From assembly GCF_000455445.1 (NCBI RefSeq), contig NZ_HG417090.1, positions 422,929-486,928 of the forward strand: a DNA stretch of 64,000 nucleotides, given 5' to 3'. The translations under genes were made by a program, and so were the position numbers. Positions 53,593 to 63,615 of the stretch are shown here, in pieces. Within the stretch, counting starts at the first letter, position 1, and every line of letters begins with the position of its first letter. A model generated the notes under the pieces. It saw nothing but the letters and a program-made list of their open reading frames with translations, was not told the DNA's origin and did not search any database. Source of the stretch: Hoylesella timonensis 4401737 = DSM 22865 = JCM 15640. GTDB taxonomy: Bacteria; Bacteroidota; Bacteroidia; Bacteroidales; Bacteroidaceae.

Positions 53593-54192
53593 TTATCTTA
53601 ATGATTGATTGATTTCATCGATATAATCGAGCAATTCTTGGCGTCCTGTCTTCTTTTCAGAACTCGTGATAAAGTACTTGGGCAGCTCTTCCCATACATC
53701 TTTGAGTTGTCCCATCCATTTGTCGACATTCGTTTTTGCTTTCACGGTGCCTAATTTATCTGCTTTAGTGAAAACAATCGTAAATGGAATTTCATTTAAG
53801 CCAAGCCAGTCAATGAACTCACGGTCAATCTTTTGCTGCTCGTGTCTAACATCTATGAGTACAAAAACATTCACCAATTGTTCCCTATGTAAAAGATAAG
53901 TGGTGATGAGCTTTTGTATTTCTTCCTGCACTTTCTTTGAGCGTTTGGCATAACCGTAGCCAGGCAAATCTACTAAATACCAATCGTTGTTGATCAGAAA
54001 ATGATTGATGAGTAGCGTCTTTCCCGGAGTCGATGAAGTCTTTGCAAGTCCCTGATGATTGCATAACATGTTGATTAAACTTGATTTACCCACGTTTGAC
54101 CGACCGATGAATGCGTATTCTATTCGTTGGTCGGTGGGACATTTCCCGAGATTTGGTGAAGACAAGACAAATTTTGCTTGAGTGATATCCAT
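53593..54192 (-). CDS. engB: Ribosome biogenesis GTPase YihA/YsxC/EngB
   Basis: A 199-residue GTPase. G1 is [10 protein letters not shown]2 region STPGKT, G3 DLPGYG, G4 TKAD, and G5 TSSEK near the C-terminus. The family is needed for assembly of the large ribosomal subunit. It heads a two-gene operon with the ABC-F ATPase, a coherent translation-related pair. Confidence 0.96.
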   Translation of the reverse strand: MDITQAKFVLSSPNLGKCPTDQRIEYAFIGRSNVGKSSLINMLCNHQGLAKTSSTPGKTLLINHFLINNDWYLVDLPGYGYAKRSKKVQEEIQKLITTYLLHREQLVNVFVLIDVRHEQQKIDREFIDWLGLNEIPFTIVFTKADKLGTVKAKTNVDKWMGQLKDVWEELPKYFITSSEKKTGRQELLDYIDEINQSLR

Positions 54193-54388
54193 AAAATGAA
54201 GTATATTTGTTGCAAATTAAATAATGTATATTCTAAAAAGTAAATCTATTCAGCTTTCTGTGCACATATTTCGTGCGTTTTCTTACGTCACGATGAATGA
54301 GTTTTATTTTCTCTACAAAAATACAAAAATATACTGATTATTGTGCTTCATTTGATGACTTCCTTCTTGCTTCAATGAGGTGGTTTTA

Positions 54389-54476
54389 TTAACCCATTAT
54401 AATAAGGGGCTTATCTCCATGACTTAATGCCCTTATCTACATGACTTAACGCCCTTAAGTCATTGAGTTAATCTTA
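54389..54476 (+). repeat. 22-nt tandem array, four units
   Basis: Units start at 54389, 54411, 54433 and 54455. The two central ones are near identical (TTATCTCCATGACTTAATG, TTATCTACATGACTTAACG); the outer ones are degenerate (TTAACCCATTATAATAAG, TTAAGTCATTGAGTTAATC). Confidence 0.8.
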
Positions 54477-54598
54477 CCGCTGTAACGTGTTTGTAATCAA
54501 TTATTTGCGAACATCAAAAAGTACAAAATTTCATTTTTTTGCATCACCTTTTTGGAAAGAAAGCAACACACAAATATGTAGGGTTCAAAAAAATATAG

Positions 54599-54606
54599 TA
54601 CTTTTG
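54599..54606 (+). promoter_or_regulatory. -7 element of the phytase-like gene
   Basis: TACTTTTG matches TAnnTTTG and ends five bases before ATG 54612, implying a leaderless or nearly leaderless transcript. Confidence 0.6.
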
Positions 54607-54611
54607 CGATT

Positions 54612-55649
54612 ATGAATAAATTTTGGTGCTTTTTACTCTTTTCGCTTAGCTGCATCTCATTGGCAGCTCAAGACTCTTTGCATGTTGTTCGTGTCAATGC
54701 TCAACGCAGTTTTCCACATGAAATTCCAGCTGGGAATTACAGTGGTATTACCTATTTAGGCAACGACTTGTATGCCGTAGTAAGTGACAAGTCGCCAAAT
54801 GACGGCTTTTTCATTTTTAAGATTAGCCTTGATTCCATTACAGGAGAGGTGTTGCGAGTAGAAAATCTCGGCTTTCGCGGGGATAGGGAGCAAGCAGGAG
54901 ACTTAGAAGCGATTGCGTATGTACCGACAACGAAAAAGCTTTATATTTCGAGAGAAACCGACAATACCATTCGGGAATATACCTTGGACGGAAAACTGAG
55001 CGATAGAAAAATTTTGGTTCCGCCAATTTATCAACGAGCCAGAGGGAACTATGGGCTTGAATCTTTGAACTTTAATCCCACGACACAGATGTTTTGGACC
55101 TGTAATGAAGGTACGCTGAAGGGGGATGGGGAGCAGGCTACGGCTACCAATCAAGTAAAAAACCGACTGCGCTTACAATCTTTCTCTGCCGATTTTACGC
55201 CTTTGCATCAGTACGCTTATCAGATGGAGATACCCGAGGCAGACAAGCGTGCCTATCTCTATGGAATGGGAGTGGTAGAGGTAACAGGTCTTGATGATGG
55301 CAGCGTGCTGGTCATGGAACGCGAGTTTTACACACCAACTAAAAAAATGGGGGCATTCGTCAATAATAAGTTATTTCGAGTAATGCCACAAGTAGCATTT
55401 GCCATTGATAACAATGACTCGCTAACGGCAGATAGTCCCTATTTACAGAAGCAATTGGTAGCCAGCTGGCGTACCACCTTAAAGTTGTTTCATCATCAAA
55501 TTGCCAATTTTGAAGGTATGTGTTTAGGTCCTCAATTAGCTGACGGCTCACAGGTCTTAGTATTTGTTTCTGATTCTCAAAACCAAGCTGGTGGTGTCAT
55601 GAAAGACTGGTTCAAGACATTGGTATTCAAGATGTCAAGTGAGAAGTAG
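54612..55649 (+). CDS. Exported esterase-like/phytase-like beta-propeller protein
   Basis: A 345-residue exported protein (signal peptide MNKFWCFLLFSLSCISLAAQ). The body resembles the esterase-like activity of phytase family (PF13449): SGITYLGNDLYAVVSDK, DLEAIAYVPTTKKLYISRE, NYGLESLNFNPTTQMFWTCN and IANFEGMCLGP, the repeated E-x-[LI/M]-x blade pattern. Substrate unknown. The start is fixed by the signal peptide and the lack of another Met. Confidence 0.87.
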   Translation: MNKFWCFLLFSLSCISLAAQDSLHVVRVNAQRSFPHEIPAGNYSGITYLGNDLYAVVSDKSPNDGFFIFKISLDSITGEVLRVENLGFRGDREQAGDLEAIAYVPTTKKLYISRETDNTIREYTLDGKLSDRKILVPPIYQRARGNYGLESLNFNPTTQMFWTCNEGTLKGDGEQATATNQVKNRLRLQSFSADFTPLHQYAYQMEIPEADKRAYLYGMGVVEVTGLDDGSVLVMEREFYTPTKKMGAFVNNKLFRVMPQVAFAIDNNDSLTADSPYLQKQLVASWRTTLKLFHHQIANFEGMCLGPQLADGSQVLVFVSDSQNQAGGVMKDWFKTLVFKMSSEK

Positions 55650-55690
55650 GTAAGAAATAATTGTTTGGAAAACGATTCTGCTTGGATATA

Positions 55691-55734
55691 AAACAAAAAT
55701 CACAATCCTATCTGTAAAGAAAAGACTGTGATTT
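55691..55734 (-). terminator. Possible terminator after tRNA-Cys
   Basis: On the minus strand, AAATCACA (55734-55727) pairs with TGTGATTT (55704-55697), followed by TTGTTTTAT. The loop is 22 bases. It could also serve the plus-strand gene. Confidence 0.5.
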
Positions 55735-55745
55735 CGTCATCTTAG

Positions 55746-55816
55746 AGGTACCTGGCAGAGTCGAACTGCCCTACACGGTTTTGCAGACCGTTACCTAACC
55801 GATCGGCCAAGGTACC
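55746..55816 (-). tRNA. tRNA-Cys (anticodon GCA)
   Basis: A 71-base cloverleaf: acceptor arms GGTACCT/AGGTACC, D arm with GGTTAGG, anticodon loop CTGCAAA with GCA, T arm GGCAGTTCGACTCTGCC and discriminator U73, which is the cysteine identity base. No CCA is encoded. Confidence 0.95.
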
Positions 55817-55877
55817 ATTGTTAGATTTTTGCGAGTGCAAAGATAAGATAATTTATTGTTACTGCCAAACATTTATG

Positions 55878-56072
55878 TCACTTTTTCTGAAAGCATTGAG
55901 GTTTTTCATGTTTGGTAGCTTGTTTCTTTAGAATCTGGTCATGGAGTTCACAGCCCTTGCATCCATAGCATCTGTCTTTGCTGTTACGCAGCGCTAAATA
56001 GATGCGACGACAGGCATAACCCAATGCCAAAAGTATGATGATGAATATGACGATGTACTGTAGAACGTCCAT
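55878..56072 (-). CDS. FeoB-associated Cys-rich membrane protein family
   Basis: A 64-residue protein with one N-terminal membrane helix (about 4-22) followed by a basic stretch and the cysteine cluster CYGCKGCELH. This matches the small FeoB-associated Cys-rich family, thought to help ferrous iron transport, although no feo genes are in the window. Lone genes of this kind are common in Bacteroidetes. Confidence 0.8.
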   Translation of the reverse strand: MDVLQYIVIFIIILLALGYACRRIYLALRNSKDRCYGCKGCELHDQILKKQATKHEKPQCFQKK

Positions 56073-56097
56073 GATTTTGCGTTTTTACTTGAAGAAG

Positions 56098-56151
56098 AAT
56101 TCTTACCATATACTGATGATGCGAATACATACACCAGCTATGGTAAGAATT
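56098..56151. repeat. Long hairpin between the Cys-rich gene and glyA
   Basis: AATTCTTACCATA (56098-56110) pairs perfectly with TATGGTAAGAATT (56139-56151). The 28-base interior folds further: on the minus strand CTGGTG-ATG with CATCATCAG around a TATTCG loop with one bulge. No T-run follows on either strand, so a simple terminator is unlikely. Confidence 0.65.
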
Positions 56152-56190
56152 TCTATGAATAGGGTAGTGGAATTGTGCTACCTACGACCG

Positions 56191-57471
56191 TTAGTAAGCA
56201 AAGAGTGGGAAACTCTTCATGGTCTCATTAACCTTATTTCTTACTTTTTCAATCACTGCTTGATCTTCAGGAGCATTCAACACTTCCTCAATAAGTTCAG
56301 CAACAAGTAGCATGATGTCCTCTTTAGCGCCACGTGTGGTCATTGCAGCAGTTCCTAAACGGATACCGCTGGTTTGGAATGCGGAGCGTGTGTCAAATGG
56401 TACCATGTTCTTATTCACTGTGATATCAGCAGAAACGAGAGCATTTTCAGCCACTTTTCCTGTGAGGTCTGGGTATTTCTGGCGCAAGTCAACCAACATA
56501 GAGTGATTGTCTGTACCACCGCTGACAATGGTAAATCCACGCTCTATCAAAGCAGAAGCCAAGACACTGGCATTCTTTTTAACTTGTTGTGCGTATTCTT
56601 TCCATTCTGGTCTCAAGTTCTCACCGAAGCCAACAGCCTTAGCTGCAATGACATGTTCAAGCGGTCCGCCTTGTATTCCTGGGAACACAGCACTGTTGAG
56701 CAATTGAGACATCATCTTGAGTTGACCCTTTTTGGTGGTCTTGCCCCATGGATTTTCAAAGTCTTTTCCCATTAAAATAATACCTCCACGTGGTCCACGA
56801 AGAGTCTTGTGGGTGGTACTGGTGACGATATGCGCATATTTTACGGGATTATCCAACAAACCAGCAGCTATCAAACCAGCTGGGTGAGCCATATCGACCA
56901 TAAAGATGGCACCTACTTCGTCAGCGATTTGGCGCATACGTTTGTAGTCCCATTCGCGACTGTAAGCAGAACCTCCACCGACAATTAGTTTGGGTTTGTG
57001 CTCACGTGCCAATTGCTCCATCTCATCATAGTCTACACGTCCAGTTTCTTTAGAAAGATTGTAACCAATGGGGTGATATAATATACCAGAGGTGTTGACA
57101 CTACTTCCATGTGACAGGTGCCCACCGTGATCCAAATTTAATCCCATGAAAGTATCACCGGGATTTAATACAGCCAGGAAAACAGCGGCATTTGCCTGTG
57201 CTCCAGAGTGAGGTTGTACATTTGCAAACTCTGCTCCAAAAAGTTTCTTTACCCGATCTATGGCAATGTTTTCAACTTCGTCTACTACCTGACAGCCTCC
57301 ATAATAGCGCTTAGCAGGTAATCCTTCAGCATACTTGTTGGTCAGATACGACCCCATAGCTTGCATTACTTCGTCACTTACAAAATTCTCTGAAGCGATA
57401 AGCTCCATTCCTTTGAGCTGACGCTGATGTTCTTTCTCAATGAGATCAAAGATTTTCACATCTTTTTCCAT
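56191..57471 (-). CDS. glyA: Serine hydroxymethyltransferase
   Basis: A 426-residue PLP enzyme converting serine and tetrahydrofolate to glycine and methylene-THF. The PLP lysine lies in [15 protein letters not shown] (about residue 230); LIASENF and the [14 protein letters not shown] segments at the N-terminus are diagnostic. Length fits GlyA. Transcribed alone. Confidence 0.97.
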   Translation of the reverse strand: MEKDVKIFDLIEKEHQRQLKGMELIASENFVSDEVMQAMGSYLTNKYAEGLPAKRYYGGCQVVDEVENIAIDRVKKLFGAEFANVQPHSGAQANAAVFLAVLNPGDTFMGLNLDHGGHLSHGSSVNTSGILYHPIGYNLSKETGRVDYDEMEQLAREHKPKLIVGGGSAYSREWDYKRMRQIADEVGAIFMVDMAHPAGLIAAGLLDNPVKYAHIVTSTTHKTLRGPRGGIILMGKDFENPWGKTTKKGQLKMMSQLLNSAVFPGIQGGPLEHVIAAKAVGFGENLRPEWKEYAQQVKKNASVLASALIERGFTIVSGGTDNHSMLVDLRQKYPDLTGKVAENALVSADITVNKNMVPFDTRSAFQTSGIRLGTAAMTTRGAKEDIMLLVAELIEEVLNAPEDQAVIEKVRNKVNETMKSFPLFAY

Positions 57472-57588
57472 GTGTTTTTTAGTTTTAAAGGTTGATATTA
57501 AATAAAATTAGAATTTAGATAGTTTGAATCTTATTGTATGTCTATCTCTTTTGTAGAGGGTGTGATGAAGAGCGGTATTGTGTATCTT

Positions 57589-58044
57589 CTAACACAGTTC
57601 TACTTTGTTGATATCTTGTTCTTTATCGCAGTAATGGCATTTTAGTAGTCCGTTTTCCTTGTCTACAAAATGGAACACCGTTTCCATTGGCTCGTTGTTA
57701 GTGATACATTTGGGGTTGTTACATTTTACAATACCACGCAGTTCATCGGGTGTTTCTACCGTTTTCTTTTCTACTACCTCGTAATCTTTAATGATATTGA
57801 GCACTATTTTGGGAGCAACGACCGACAGTCTGCTGATTTCTTCATCAGAGAAAAATTTATTGGAAACCTTGATAATTCCTTTTTTACCCACTTTTTTAGA
57901 TACGAAATTGTTGCCAATCGTAACGGGAGTGTTAAGAGATTGAAGCTCTAACAAGTTCATAACTTGGTATGTTTTATCTGCTGGAATATGGTCAATTACC
58001 GTTCCATTTTCGATGGCAGCTACCAAACGTTCTTTTTTGTTCAT
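57589..58044 (-). CDS. pyrI: Aspartate carbamoyltransferase regulatory chain
   Basis: A 151-residue regulatory subunit of ATCase. The nucleotide-binding domain has [15 protein letters not shown]; the zinc domain has four Cys in CNNPKCITN...CHYCDKEQ. I choose ATG 58044 ([14 protein letters not shown]), the usual family start. An upstream ATG at 58110 overlaps pyrB and adds 22 residues. It lies 28 bases after pyrB and belongs to the same operon. Confidence 0.95.
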   Translation of the reverse strand: MNKKERLVAAIENGTVIDHIPADKTYQVMNLLELQSLNTPVTIGNNFVSKKVGKKGIIKVSNKFFSDEEISRLSVVAPKIVLNIIKDYEVVEKKTVETPDELRGIVKCNNPKCITNNEPMETVFHFVDKENGLLKCHYCDKEQDINKVELC

Positions 58045-58072
58045 TTTCTCACGATTTATAAATTCACCGATA

Positions 58073-59020
58073 TTACTCGATAATGGTTTTATCTTTTTTG
58101 ATATCTTCAAGGGTAATGCCTAAACAATAACAGAAGATAGCCTCACGCGCAAAGAGTCCATTTTTTGCTTGTTGGATGTAATAAGCGTGCGGATTATCGT
58201 CCACGTCATACGCAATCTCATTGACACGAGGTAATGGATGCAAGATTCGCATGTTCTCTTTAACGTTGCAAAGCATGTCATTGCGCAAAATATAAACATT
58301 CTTTACACGCTCATATTCCATTAGGTCTGAAAAACGTTCCTTCTGCACACGAGTCATGTAGAGGATATCTGCATCGGCTAAGACTTTTTCATTGAAGACA
58401 GTGTGTTCTTGAAATTTAATTCCATATTCCTTGCAATATATCTTATACTCCATTGGCATCGACAATTCTTTGGGCGCAATGAAATGAAACGTAGGATTGA
58501 AGTGACGCATCGCCATGATAAGTGAATGTACTGTGCGCCCATATTTCAAATCTCCAACCAAATAAATATTTAGGTTTTCGAGCGTTCCCTGTGTCTTATA
58601 AATGGAATACACGTCAAGTAAGCATTGAGAAGGGTGCATATGAGCACCATCGCCTGCATTGATAATGGGAACAGGGGCTATCTCGCTGGCATATTGTGCT
58701 GCACCTTCTATGTAATGACGCATGGCAATAACATCAGCATAATTCGATACCATTAGGATGGTGTCTTTGAGAGTTTCGCCTTTTGCCACGCTGGAAGCTT
58801 TGGCATCTGAAAAACCTATGACTCTGGCACCTAATCGATTGGCTGCCGTTTCAAAGCTAAGACGCGTACGAGTAGACGGCTCATAGAACAGTGTTGCAAC
58901 GACTTTGCCCTTAAGAAGTTCACGGTTTGGATGTTTCTCAAATTCCTCTGCCATAGAGAGAAGATACATCAAATCGTCTTTACTAAGATTGGCTATTGTT
59001 ATAAAATGATGTTTTTGCAT
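58073..59020 (-). CDS. pyrB: Aspartate carbamoyltransferase catalytic chain
   Basis: A 315-residue enzyme of pyrimidine synthesis, joining carbamoyl phosphate and aspartate. Motifs are [13 protein letters not shown] (carbamoyl phosphate site), [10 protein letters not shown], and the aspartate loop [14 protein letters not shown]. With PyrI it forms the allosteric holoenzyme. Confidence 0.97.
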   Translation of the reverse strand: MQKHHFITIANLSKDDLMYLLSMAEEFEKHPNRELLKGKVVATLFYEPSTRTRLSFETAANRLGARVIGFSDAKASSVAKGETLKDTILMVSNYADVIAMRHYIEGAAQYASEIAPVPIINAGDGAHMHPSQCLLDVYSIYKTQGTLENLNIYLVGDLKYGRTVHSLIMAMRHFNPTFHFIAPKELSMPMEYKIYCKEYGIKFQEHTVFNEKVLADADILYMTRVQKERFSDLMEYERVKNVYILRNDMLCNVKENMRILHPLPRVNEIAYDVDDNPHAYYIQQAKNGLFAREAIFCYCLGITLEDIKKDKTIIE

Positions 59021-59108
59021 TTTTTATCCTACTTAATGTTCTCATTAGAATTGTCTGCTAAGGTAGTTATTAATTTTTATTTTTACGAGTTAATTCAAAG
59101 AAAAATTG

Positions 59109-59116
59109 TATTTTTG
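59109..59116 (+). promoter_or_regulatory. Candidate -7 element of the PBP1A gene
   Basis: TATTTTTG matches TAnnTTTG. It would give a leader of about 200 bases before ATG 59318. No -33 TTTG is present at 19 bases. Confidence 0.45.
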
Positions 59117-59317
59117 CATCAAATAATAAAGAAACTTTTGCAGAGTCGAAAAGACAAAGTTGCAATGAAGCATACCGAAAATGAAGTAAGAATGTTTCAT
59201 TATACAAGTAAATATAATGATGAACCTTAGGTGCTTTGTTCACTCTCTTTACAGACGAACACCACGGAAAAACTCATTTATATTATTTGCAAAATACGAA
59301 TACGTTCACGATAAGTT

Positions 59318-61630
59318 ATGAGAAAGGTTTTCATTCATGTGCTTTGGAGGATATTAATTGTTGTATCAATCCTGTTAGTTTTGGCTTTTACTGCCATTTG
59401 GAAAGGATGGATAGGATATATGCCCGATGTAGAAGATTTACAAAATCCGATTAGTAGGTTTGCTACACAAGTATATTCTGCAGACGGAAAGGTGCTTGGA
59501 ACATGGAATTTCAATAAGGAAAATCGAATCGTCATACCATATTCTAAAATATCTCCACACTTGGTACATGCTTTAGTAGCCACAGAAGATGAGCGTTTCT
59601 ATGAACATTCTGGGATTGACTTTATTGCTTTGGGGCGCGCCATCGTTAAGAGAGGTATTTTACGACAAGAAAATGCTGGTGGTGGCTCTACCATTACACA
59701 GCAATTGGCAAAGCAATTATATTCTGAAACCGCCCACAGTACGCTGGAAAGAGTCTTGCAAAAGCCCATCGAGTGGGTGATTGCTGTGAAGTTAGAGCGA
59801 AATTATACGAAGGAAGAAATCATCGCCTTGTATCTTAATTATTTTGATTTTTTACACAATGCCGTAGGTATCAAAACTGCATCTAACACCTATTTTAATA
59901 AAGAGCCCAAAGATTTGACCATCAATGAGGCGGCAACTTTGATAGGTTTATGCAAGAATCCTTCGCTCTTTAATCCTGTGAGATATCCTCAACGGTGTAC
60001 GGAGCGACGGAATGTCGTGTTGAGTCAGATGCAAAAAGCGGGTTATTTGTCAAAGGCAGAATATCATCAACATGCCGATGAAAAATTGGTATTAGACTTT
60101 CATCGCATCGATCATAAGGACGGATCTGCCACATATTTCCGAGAATTTCTGCGTCAATACATGATGGCAACGCATCCTCAGCGTTCCGATTATCCTTCTT
60201 GGAATCAAAATCAGTATGTCTTCGATTCTATTGCATGGGTGTCCGACCCGCTGTATGGATGGTGTAATAAGAACTTTAAGAAAGACGGTAAGCCCTATAA
60301 TGTCTATACAGACGGCTTAAAAGTCTTTACAACGATCGACTCAAGAATGCAACGTTATGCTGAAGATGCTGTGTATAATCATGTTGTGAAGTTCTTACAA
60401 CCTGCCTTTACAAAAGAAAATTCTAAAAAAGCAAATGCACCTTTTACAAGTGCACTGACGCAGAAGGAGATAAGAGCGATACTTAATAGATCGATGAGAG
60501 GTAGTGAGCGTTACCGTGTCATGAAGGCTTCAGGAGCTACGGATGCAGAGATTCAAAAAGCATTTAGAACGCCTGTAGATATGAGTATCTTTACATTTCA
60601 TGGGGATGTAGATACAACGATGACTCCTATGGATTCCATTCGATACTACAAATCGTTCTTGCGAGCTGGATTCATGAGTATGGAACCGCAAACGGGGCAT
60701 GTGAAAGCGTATGTCGGTGGACTTGACTATAATCATTTTATGTATGACATGGTGATGAGTGGGCGACGCCAAGTAGGCTCTACCATTAAGCCTTTCTTGT
60801 ATTCATTAGCCATGGAAAACGGTTTTTCTCCTTGTGACCAAGCGCCGAATGTACAACGAACATACATTGTAGCAGGTAAACCTTGGACGCCAAGGAATGC
60901 CAGTCGACGACGTTATGGACAGATGGTTACGTTGAAATGGGGATTGGCTAACTCAAATAACTGGATTTCTGCCTACCTGATGAGCAGATTAAATCCACAG
61001 CAATTTGTTTGTATGTTGAACGATTTTGGAATCAAAAACCCAGATATCCATCCATCTATGGCGCTTTGTTTAGGACCATGTGAGGTCTCTGTTGCCGAGA
61101 TGGTGAGTGCCTATTCAGCGTTTGCAAACCATGGTATCCGTACTGCACCCATGTTTGTTTCAAAGATTGAGGATAATGAAGGAAATGTCATTGCTACTTT
61201 TCAACCACGTATGAATGAGGTGATTAGTGAGGAAAGTGCCAATAAGATGCTTGTTCTTCTGCAGGCTGTTGTTGAAGGTGGTACGGCTGGACGTTTGCGA
61301 TTCAAATACCACATTGATGGTGAAATAGGAGCGAAGACAGGTACTACCAATCGAAATTCGGATGCTTGGTTTATGGGCTTCACGCCACAGTTAGTGAGTG
61401 GCTGTTGGGTAGGAGGTGAAGACCGTGATATCCACTTTGATTCTATGCGCATGGGACAAGGTGCCACGATGGCATTGCCTATTTGGGCGTATTACATGAA
61501 ACGCATTTATCGTGATAAGTCGCTTGGTTATCGGGCAGATGCGTCCTTCGGTCTACCAGAAGGATACAATCCATGTCATCAAGACGATGCAAATATGGAT
61601 GAGTTTGGTATAGACGAAGTCTTTGAGTAG
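59318..61630 (+). CDS. Penicillin-binding protein 1A
   Basis: A 770-residue bifunctional class A PBP. One membrane anchor lies at about 8-28. The GT51 glycosyltransferase domain (about 65-235) has ATEDERFYEHSGID with the catalytic Glu and GGSTITQQLAKQ. The transpeptidase domain has the active-site STIK (about residue 490), SNN and KTGTT. It polymerises and crosslinks peptidoglycan. An insert between domains (about 340-450) is typical of Bacteroidetes. A strong bidirectional terminator follows. Confidence 0.96.
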   Translation: MRKVFIHVLWRILIVVSILLVLAFTAIWKGWIGYMPDVEDLQNPISRFATQVYSADGKVLGTWNFNKENRIVIPYSKISPHLVHALVATEDERFYEHSGIDFIALGRAIVKRGILRQENAGGGSTITQQLAKQLYSETAHSTLERVLQKPIEWVIAVKLERNYTKEEIIALYLNYFDFLHNAVGIKTASNTYFNKEPKDLTINEAATLIGLCKNPSLFNPVRYPQRCTERRNVVLSQMQKAGYLSKAEYHQHADEKLVLDFHRIDHKDGSATYFREFLRQYMMATHPQRSDYPSWNQNQYVFDSIAWVSDPLYGWCNKNFKKDGKPYNVYTDGLKVFTTIDSRMQRYAEDAVYNHVVKFLQPAFTKENSKKANAPFTSALTQKEIRAILNRSMRGSERYRVMKASGATDAEIQKAFRTPVDMSIFTFHGDVDTTMTPMDSIRYYKSFLRAGFMSMEPQTGHVKAYVGGLDYNHFMYDMVMSGRRQVGSTIKPFLYSLAMENGFSPCDQAPNVQRTYIVAGKPWTPRNASRRRYGQMVTLKWGLANSNNWISAYLMSRLNPQQFVCMLNDFGIKNPDIHPSMALCLGPCEVSVAEMVSAYSAFANHGIRTAPMFVSKIEDNEGNVIATFQPRMNEVISEESANKMLVLLQAVVEGGTAGRLRFKYHIDGEIGAKTGTTNRNSDAWFMGFTPQLVSGCWVGGEDRDIHFDSMRMGQGATMALPIWAYYMKRIYRDKSLGYRADASFGLPEGYNPCHQDDANMDEFGIDEVFE

Positions 61631-61756
61631 AACATCTCATTTATCCTTTGTATTGACTTAATGAGGTCTGAAATTCAGTCATGAACAGCAGTTATAGATA
61701 ACTTATCCTGCACTAACAACCCTCGTGTGGTAGTTGCTTTTCAGCGTAAAGGACAC

Positions 61757-61796
61757 AAAAAAAGTCAATATGAAAACTTCCATATTGACTTTTTTT
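61757..61796. terminator. Bidirectional intrinsic terminator
   Basis: AAAAAAAGTCAATATG (61757-61772) pairs perfectly with CATATTGACTTTTTTT (61781-61796) over an eight-base loop. It serves PBP1A on the plus strand and rpsP on the minus strand. Confidence 0.93.
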
Positions 61797-61820
61797 GTAT
61801 CAGAATAAAAGAATTTTGTC

Positions 61821-62405
61821 TTATGCTTCAGCAGGAGTTTCTTCTGTTTCTGTAGCTGGTGCTTCTTCAGAAGTTTCTTGAGCTCCTTCTTCAGCAGCAT
61901 TAGCAGCTTCTTCTTCAGCTTTTGCAGCTTCTTCTTCAGCCTTTGCAGCAGCCTTTTTCTCTGCTACCTTCTTTGCTATTTCAGCATTAATCTTCTTCTC
62001 TTCTTCAAGTTCTTTTGCAATTGCATCCTTTTTAGCTTGAGCCTCATTGGCAGCACAAGCTTGTAAGCCTTTCACTTTGTCTTGCTTCCAAGCATCGAAT
62101 TTGCTTTGCATTGCAGCTTCATCAAAGGCTCCCTTCTTTACACCTCCACGCAAGTGTTTCATTAAATAAACACCTTCACGTTTCAAGATGTTACGAACAG
62201 TGTCGGTTGGTTGTGCACCAACTTCTAACCAATAGAGCGCTCTGTCGAAATTCAAATCTACAGCTGCTGGATTCGTATTAGGATTATACGTTCCAATCTT
62301 TTCAGTAAATTTACCATCACGTGGTGCTCTTGCGTCAGCGATAATGATGCTATAAAAAGCATAACCCTTACGACCTCCGCGTTGCAATCTGATTTTTGTT
62401 GCCAT
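61821..62405 (-). CDS. rpsP: 30S ribosomal protein S16
   Basis: A 194-residue S16. The first 85 residues are the canonical domain ([50 protein letters not shown]). The remaining 110 residues are a helical Ala/Glu/Lys-rich extension ending in an acidic Thr/Glu/Ala tail; Bacteroidetes S16 is usually extended, so this is not unusual. TACCTTTG at 62469-62462 is a -7 element. Confidence 0.96.
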   Translation of the reverse strand: MATKIRLQRGGRKGYAFYSIIIADARAPRDGKFTEKIGTYNPNTNPAAVDLNFDRALYWLEVGAQPTDTVRNILKREGVYLMKHLRGGVKKGAFDEAAMQSKFDAWKQDKVKGLQACAANEAQAKKDAIAKELEEEKKINAEIAKKVAEKKAAAKAEEEAAKAEEEAANAAEEGAQETSEEAPATETEETPAEA

Positions 62406-62571
62406 TTTTTGTATTATTTAAATAGGTTTGAATTAATACTCCCATCTCGTGGAAGTGCTTGCAAAGGTACGATAAAAAGCTAAGTCATCGAAATTGCACG
62501 ATTAAGAACTTTTGAGTATTAACCTACATTAACGTTTCTTGACTTGTATTTCTATACTTAGGGCAGGATAT

Positions 62572-63615
62572 TTACATCACACCCTCGTCACGCAGGCGTT
62601 CTTGCCATTTCCATGCAGAGGCTAAAACTTCCTCGATAGGGGTGTCCGCCTTCCATTCCAAGACTTTGTTTGCCTTGTCTACGTTCCCCCAAACTTTCTC
62701 TATATCGCCCTCTCGGCGTGGTCCATACTTCCAATTAAGTTTTACACCAGTGGCTTTCTCAAACCCTTTGACAATCTCTAATGTAGACTCACCATGCCCC
62801 GTACCAATATTGAAAATCTCAAGAGGACTTGTCTCTTTCTCCAGTACACGCTTCATAGCAGCTACATGTGCCTTTGCTAAGTCTACGACATAAATATAAT
62901 CTCGGATGCAAGTTCCATCGGGGGTGTCATAATCGTTCCCAAAGATAGTGAGTTCCTTGCGAATGCCCATGGCTGTTTGTGTTACGTAAGGTATCAAATT
63001 GTTGGGTACTCCATTAGGGAGTTCTCCGATGTTGGCAGATGGATGTGCACCAATAGGGTTGAAGTATCTCAAGATAATACTCTTCAACTTCGCCCCACTA
63101 TGTATGTAATCTTGGATAATTTCTTCGTTGATTTGCTTGGTATTACCATACGGAGACAATGCTTTTTGGATGGGAGCCTCTTCGGTAACAGGCAGATTTT
63201 CAGCCGTTGGTTGTCCATAGACGGTACAACTACTTGAGAAGATGATGCCTTTGACATGATATTTGGGCATCAACTCCAATAAATTAAGTAACGAGGTGAT
63301 GTTGTTTCTGTAATACAGCAAAGGTTTCTCCACGCTTTCGCCCACTGCCTTTGATGCTGCGAAATGGATGATACCTGCAATATCGTTATACTTCTTGAAC
63401 ACAGCTTCTGTGTCTTCAAAATTGCATAAGTCAATTTGTTCAAAGTGTGGACGTATTCCAGTTATCTTCTCAATGCCATCAAGAACTTCAATCTTGGAGT
63501 TCGATAGATTATCGACAATTACAACGTTGTATCCAGCTTGTTGTAACTCCACGGTGGTGTGTGAACCTATAAAACCCGTTCCACCCGTAACAAGAATTGT
63601 CTGTTTCGTTTCCAT
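62572..63615 (-). CDS. galE: UDP-glucose 4-epimerase
   Basis: A 347-residue extended SDR that interconverts UDP-glucose and UDP-galactose. The NAD loop is GGTGFIGSHT; the catalytic Ser-Tyr-Lys is SSSCTVYG and YGNTK; NIGTGHGES is a later family motif. TAACTTTG at 63657-63650 is a -7 element, 35 bases before the start. Confidence 0.96.
   Translation of the reverse strand: METKQTILVTGGTGFIGSHTTVELQQAGYNVVIVDNLSNSKIEVLDGIEKITGIRPHFEQIDLCNFEDTEAVFKKYNDIAGIIHFAASKAVGESVEKPLLYYRNNITSLLNLLELMPKYHVKGIIFSSSCTVYGQPTAENLPVTEEAPIQKALSPYGNTKQINEEIIQDYIHSGAKLKSIILRYFNPIGAHPSANIGELPNGVPNNLIPYVTQTAMGIRKELTIFGNDYDTPDGTCIRDYIYVVDLAKAHVAAMKRVLEKETSPLEIFNIGTGHGESTLEIVKGFEKATGVKLNWKYGPRREGDIEKVWGNVDKANKVLEWKADTPIEEVLASAWKWQERLRDEGVM

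Larger units (their letters stand above)
54193..54611. other. Intergenic region between engB and the phytase-like gene
   Basis: Divergent promoter region without genes. It contains the 22-nt array (54389-54476) and the TACTTTTG element (54599-54606). Confidence 0.6.

Noticed and set aside
59165..59230. 21-residue upstream frame in the PBP1A leader
   Set aside because: It could be a leader peptide, but there is no hairpin, codon bias or conservation visible to support one.
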